Positions 5,860-7,136 of a DNA stretch of 7,136 nucleotides are shown one piece after another. Within the stretch, counting starts at the first letter, position 1. The number at the start of each line of letters is the position of its first letter. The notes beneath the pieces were generated by a model. It saw only the letters and a list, made by a program, of their open reading frames with translations. It did not search any database and was not told the DNA's origin. This DNA is from Bacteroidales bacterium (GTDB taxonomy: Bacteria; Bacteroidota; Bacteroidia; Bacteroidales; UBA3663). The stretch lies in contig SFEH01000106.1 of the NCBI GenBank assembly GCA_004557315.1, positions 1-7,136 of the forward strand. Reading direction: 5' to 3'. The position numbers were made by a program, and so were the translations under genes.

Positions 5860-6294
5860 ATGCTTGAAATAACTATCATCCGAACCCGAGTGCGTAGCCT
5901 CACCACCGACGGCTACCTCTCAATAGGAGGAAAGCAGATCTGCGAGACTGCCGAAAATTCCCAACATTGCATTCCTCCAGGCACCTATTCCATTCAGTTT
6001 GTTGGCTGTAAGCAGTATGGCATGAAGATGCCACTTATAGTGACTTCACAGCCTCATCATTGCAGCAAGTGCATGCGCAAGAAGCTGGGTTCCGTCCACG
6101 GCAACCTGCCATGCTTCTGCCCGATGATCAAGGTGGGCAACGGGGTCTTTAATCGCACCGACGGCAGCATCATCGTGGGCAAGAATCTACAGCCTGGAAT
6201 ACTGCTCCACAGCGGCAATGCCTTCGATAAGCTCTACCAGCGCATCAAGAAGGCTGTTCAGCGGCGAAGCGATATCCAGCTCACCATCAAATAG
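5860..6294 (+). CDS. DUF5675 family protein, 144 aa
   Basis: The sequence follows the DUF5675 pattern. An N-terminal strand region ends in GGKQICETAEN (residues 23-33), then IPPGTYSIQF (38-47), the central GN motif (KVGNG, 91-95), and NRTDGSIIVGK (98-108) followed by LLHSGNAFDKLYQRI (115-129). The family is known from phages and mobile elements, often beside lysis or peptidoglycan-active genes; its biochemical role is not established. This copy also has C68-S-K-C71 with H66-H67 and C85-F-C87, which could bind a metal or form disulfides. No signal peptide is seen. The ATG at 5860 has an AT-rich leader. No clear Bacteroides promoter is visible between the upstream terminator and this start. Nine bases separate it from the spanin-like gene, so the three rightmost genes probably form one operon. 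Confidence 0.8.
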   Translation: MLEITIIRTRVRSLTTDGYLSIGGKQICETAENSQHCIPPGTYSIQFVGCKQYGMKMPLIVTSQPHHCSKCMRKKLGSVHGNLPCFCPMIKVGNGVFNRTDGSIIVGKNLQPGILLHSGNAFDKLYQRIKKAVQRRSDIQLTIK

Positions 6295-6303
6295 TCGCGC
6301 CCC

Positions 6304-6699
6304 ATGAACCGCTCATTTCTCATCCTCACACTCCTGTCAGCCCTCGTGCTGACAGGCTGTGCAACCCATCGCCCCCTTTCGCAGCCAGTGGAGCACGTGA
6401 CCCGCGACACCATCTATCTGAGCTCGCAGCATTACGACTCCATCTACATTGACAACAGGCAAAAGGTCTATCAGCAATCAGACACCGTCTATCTCGATCG
6501 AACAAAATACGAGTACCGCTACCGCCTCCTTCGCGACACCATCTATAAGACTCAGATCGACAGCATACCCGTCATCCGCGAAGTGGAAGTCGTCCGCGAA
6601 GTCTGTCATGTGCCTGCCATTTACCGATTCTCATTAGCAATAGTAGTTATTCTTGTTTTATCACTCATATTATTTATCATATGGAAGATATGTATCTAA
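6304..6699 (+). CDS. Lipoprotein with C-terminal membrane anchor, u-spanin-like, 131 aa
   Basis: Residues 1-18 are a lipoprotein signal peptide with lipobox L16-T-G-C19; C19 would be lipidated. The middle, residues 20-108, is hydrophilic and carries repeated D[TS][IV]Y units (RDTIYLS at 34, YDSIYID at 44, SDTVYLD at 59, RDTIYKT at 77), probably extended beta strands. Residues 109-127 are a strong membrane segment followed by a short cytoplasmic-type tail with a lysine. An outer-membrane lipid anchor plus an inner-membrane helix in one chain is the topology of unimolecular spanins, such as gp11 of phage T1, which join the two membranes at lysis. The downstream peptidase gene starts inside this gene (19-base overlap), consistent with a lysis cassette. 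The spanin role is inferred from topology and context; an ordinary membrane lipoprotein is the alternative. Codon use turns AT-rich in the membrane segment. Confidence 0.65.
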   Translation: MNRSFLILTLLSALVLTGCATHRPLSQPVEHVTRDTIYLSSQHYDSIYIDNRQKVYQQSDTVYLDRTKYEYRYRLLRDTIYKTQIDSIPVIREVEVVREVCHVPAIYRFSLAIVVILVLSLILFIIWKICI

Positions 6700-7136
6700 C
6701 CCCTCATTTCCGCCTTTCGGAATTCACCCGAAGTGCCACTGCCATCCGTCTTGGCATCGACAATAGCGTACCATCTCAGTACATCCCTGCCCTCGAGCAG
6801 CTGTGCAAAGAGATTCTTGAACCCCTCCGCGAGTTCGCGGGTCAGCCGATTATAATAAGCAGCGGTTACCGTTGCCCTCAGCTCAACATCAAGGTTGGAG
6901 GAGTCTATTCCTCACAGCACACCCTCGGAGAAGCCTGCGACATACGCATTCCTGTGTATGACTTCGTCAACGAGCAAGGCCAGCGCTTCACCAACACCGA
7001 CATCCTCGACCGATGGTTCATCTGGATCATGAACAATTGCGACTACGACCAGCTCATCAAGGAGACCACCGACCGACGCATCTACTGGATCCACGTCTCC
7101 TGCCGAGCCAACAAGAGCAAGAACCGCCATCAGGTC
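6681..7136 (+). CDS. M15-type zinc peptidase (peptidoglycan endolysin/carboxypeptidase), C-terminus missing
   Basis: The frame is open from the ATG at 6681 to the window edge (152 codons) and is cut there. A second in-frame ATG at 6690 is an equally good start. The protein shows the peptidase M15 signature: ISSGYRCPQLNIKVGG at residues 59-74, then SSQHTLGEACDI with H80 and D87, and WIHVSC with H138. H80, D87 and H138 are the expected zinc ligands. Such enzymes cut peptide bonds of the peptidoglycan stem, as phage endolysins or D,D-carboxypeptidases. The N-terminus (LTPHFRLSEFTRS) is the usual opening of this subfamily. No signal peptide is seen, so export would need a holin, which is not visible here. 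The start overlaps the spanin-like gene by 19 bases, suggesting translational coupling. By length only a few tens of residues are probably missing. Confidence 0.85.
   Translation, partial: MEDMYLTPHFRLSEFTRSATAIRLGIDNSVPSQYIPALEQLCKEILEPLREFAGQPIIISSGYRCPQLNIKVGGVYSSQHTLGEACDIRIPVYDFVNEQGQRFTNTDILDRWFIWIMNNCDYDQLIKETTDRRIYWIHVSCRANKSKNRHQV

Overview
The window looks like accessory DNA from a Bacteroidota genome, most likely order Bacteroidales and possibly Prevotella-like. Four things point there: gene starts preceded by A-rich stretches instead of Shine-Dalgarno sites, a TACCTTTG match to the Bacteroides -7 element (TAnnTTTG), a DUF5675 protein of the type common in Bacteroides and Prevotella, and simple tandem repeats between genes. 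The genus cannot be fixed from this sequence alone. No tRNA, rRNA, CRISPR array or complete insertion sequence was seen.

Layout. Positions 1-686 hold no convincing gene but are unusually rich in repeats: four 11-bp direct repeats (140-183), a leftward promoter element (239-246), three 10-bp A-tract repeats (365-394), a 21-bp inverted repeat (412-432) and seventeen perfectly registered heptamers (573-691). Positions 687-2595 carry two overlapping leftward genes of unknown function (229 and 410 aa). Positions 2596-2837 form a divergent control region with seven copies of CGTATT/AATACG. From 2838 rightward come two 82-aa unknown proteins, a P-loop ATPase of helicase type (462 aa) and a DnaG-like primase with CHC2 zinc finger and TOPRIM motifs (331 aa). 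A hairpin plus T-run follows. Then comes a DUF5675 protein, a 131-aa lipoprotein with a C-terminal membrane anchor (u-spanin-like) and an M15-type peptidase cut by the window end.

How it may work together. The ATPase and primase form a compact replication pair. The last three genes look like a lysis or envelope-access cassette, with a peptidoglycan hydrolase and an envelope-spanning spanin-like protein. Replication plus lysis genes suggest a prophage, a phage satellite or an integrated element. No capsid, tail, integrase or mobilization gene is visible, so the type stays open. Nearly the same 21-bp inverted repeat lies at 412-432 and 5796-5816, bracketing the two divergent transcription units. 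It may act as a paired terminator, an operator or an element boundary.
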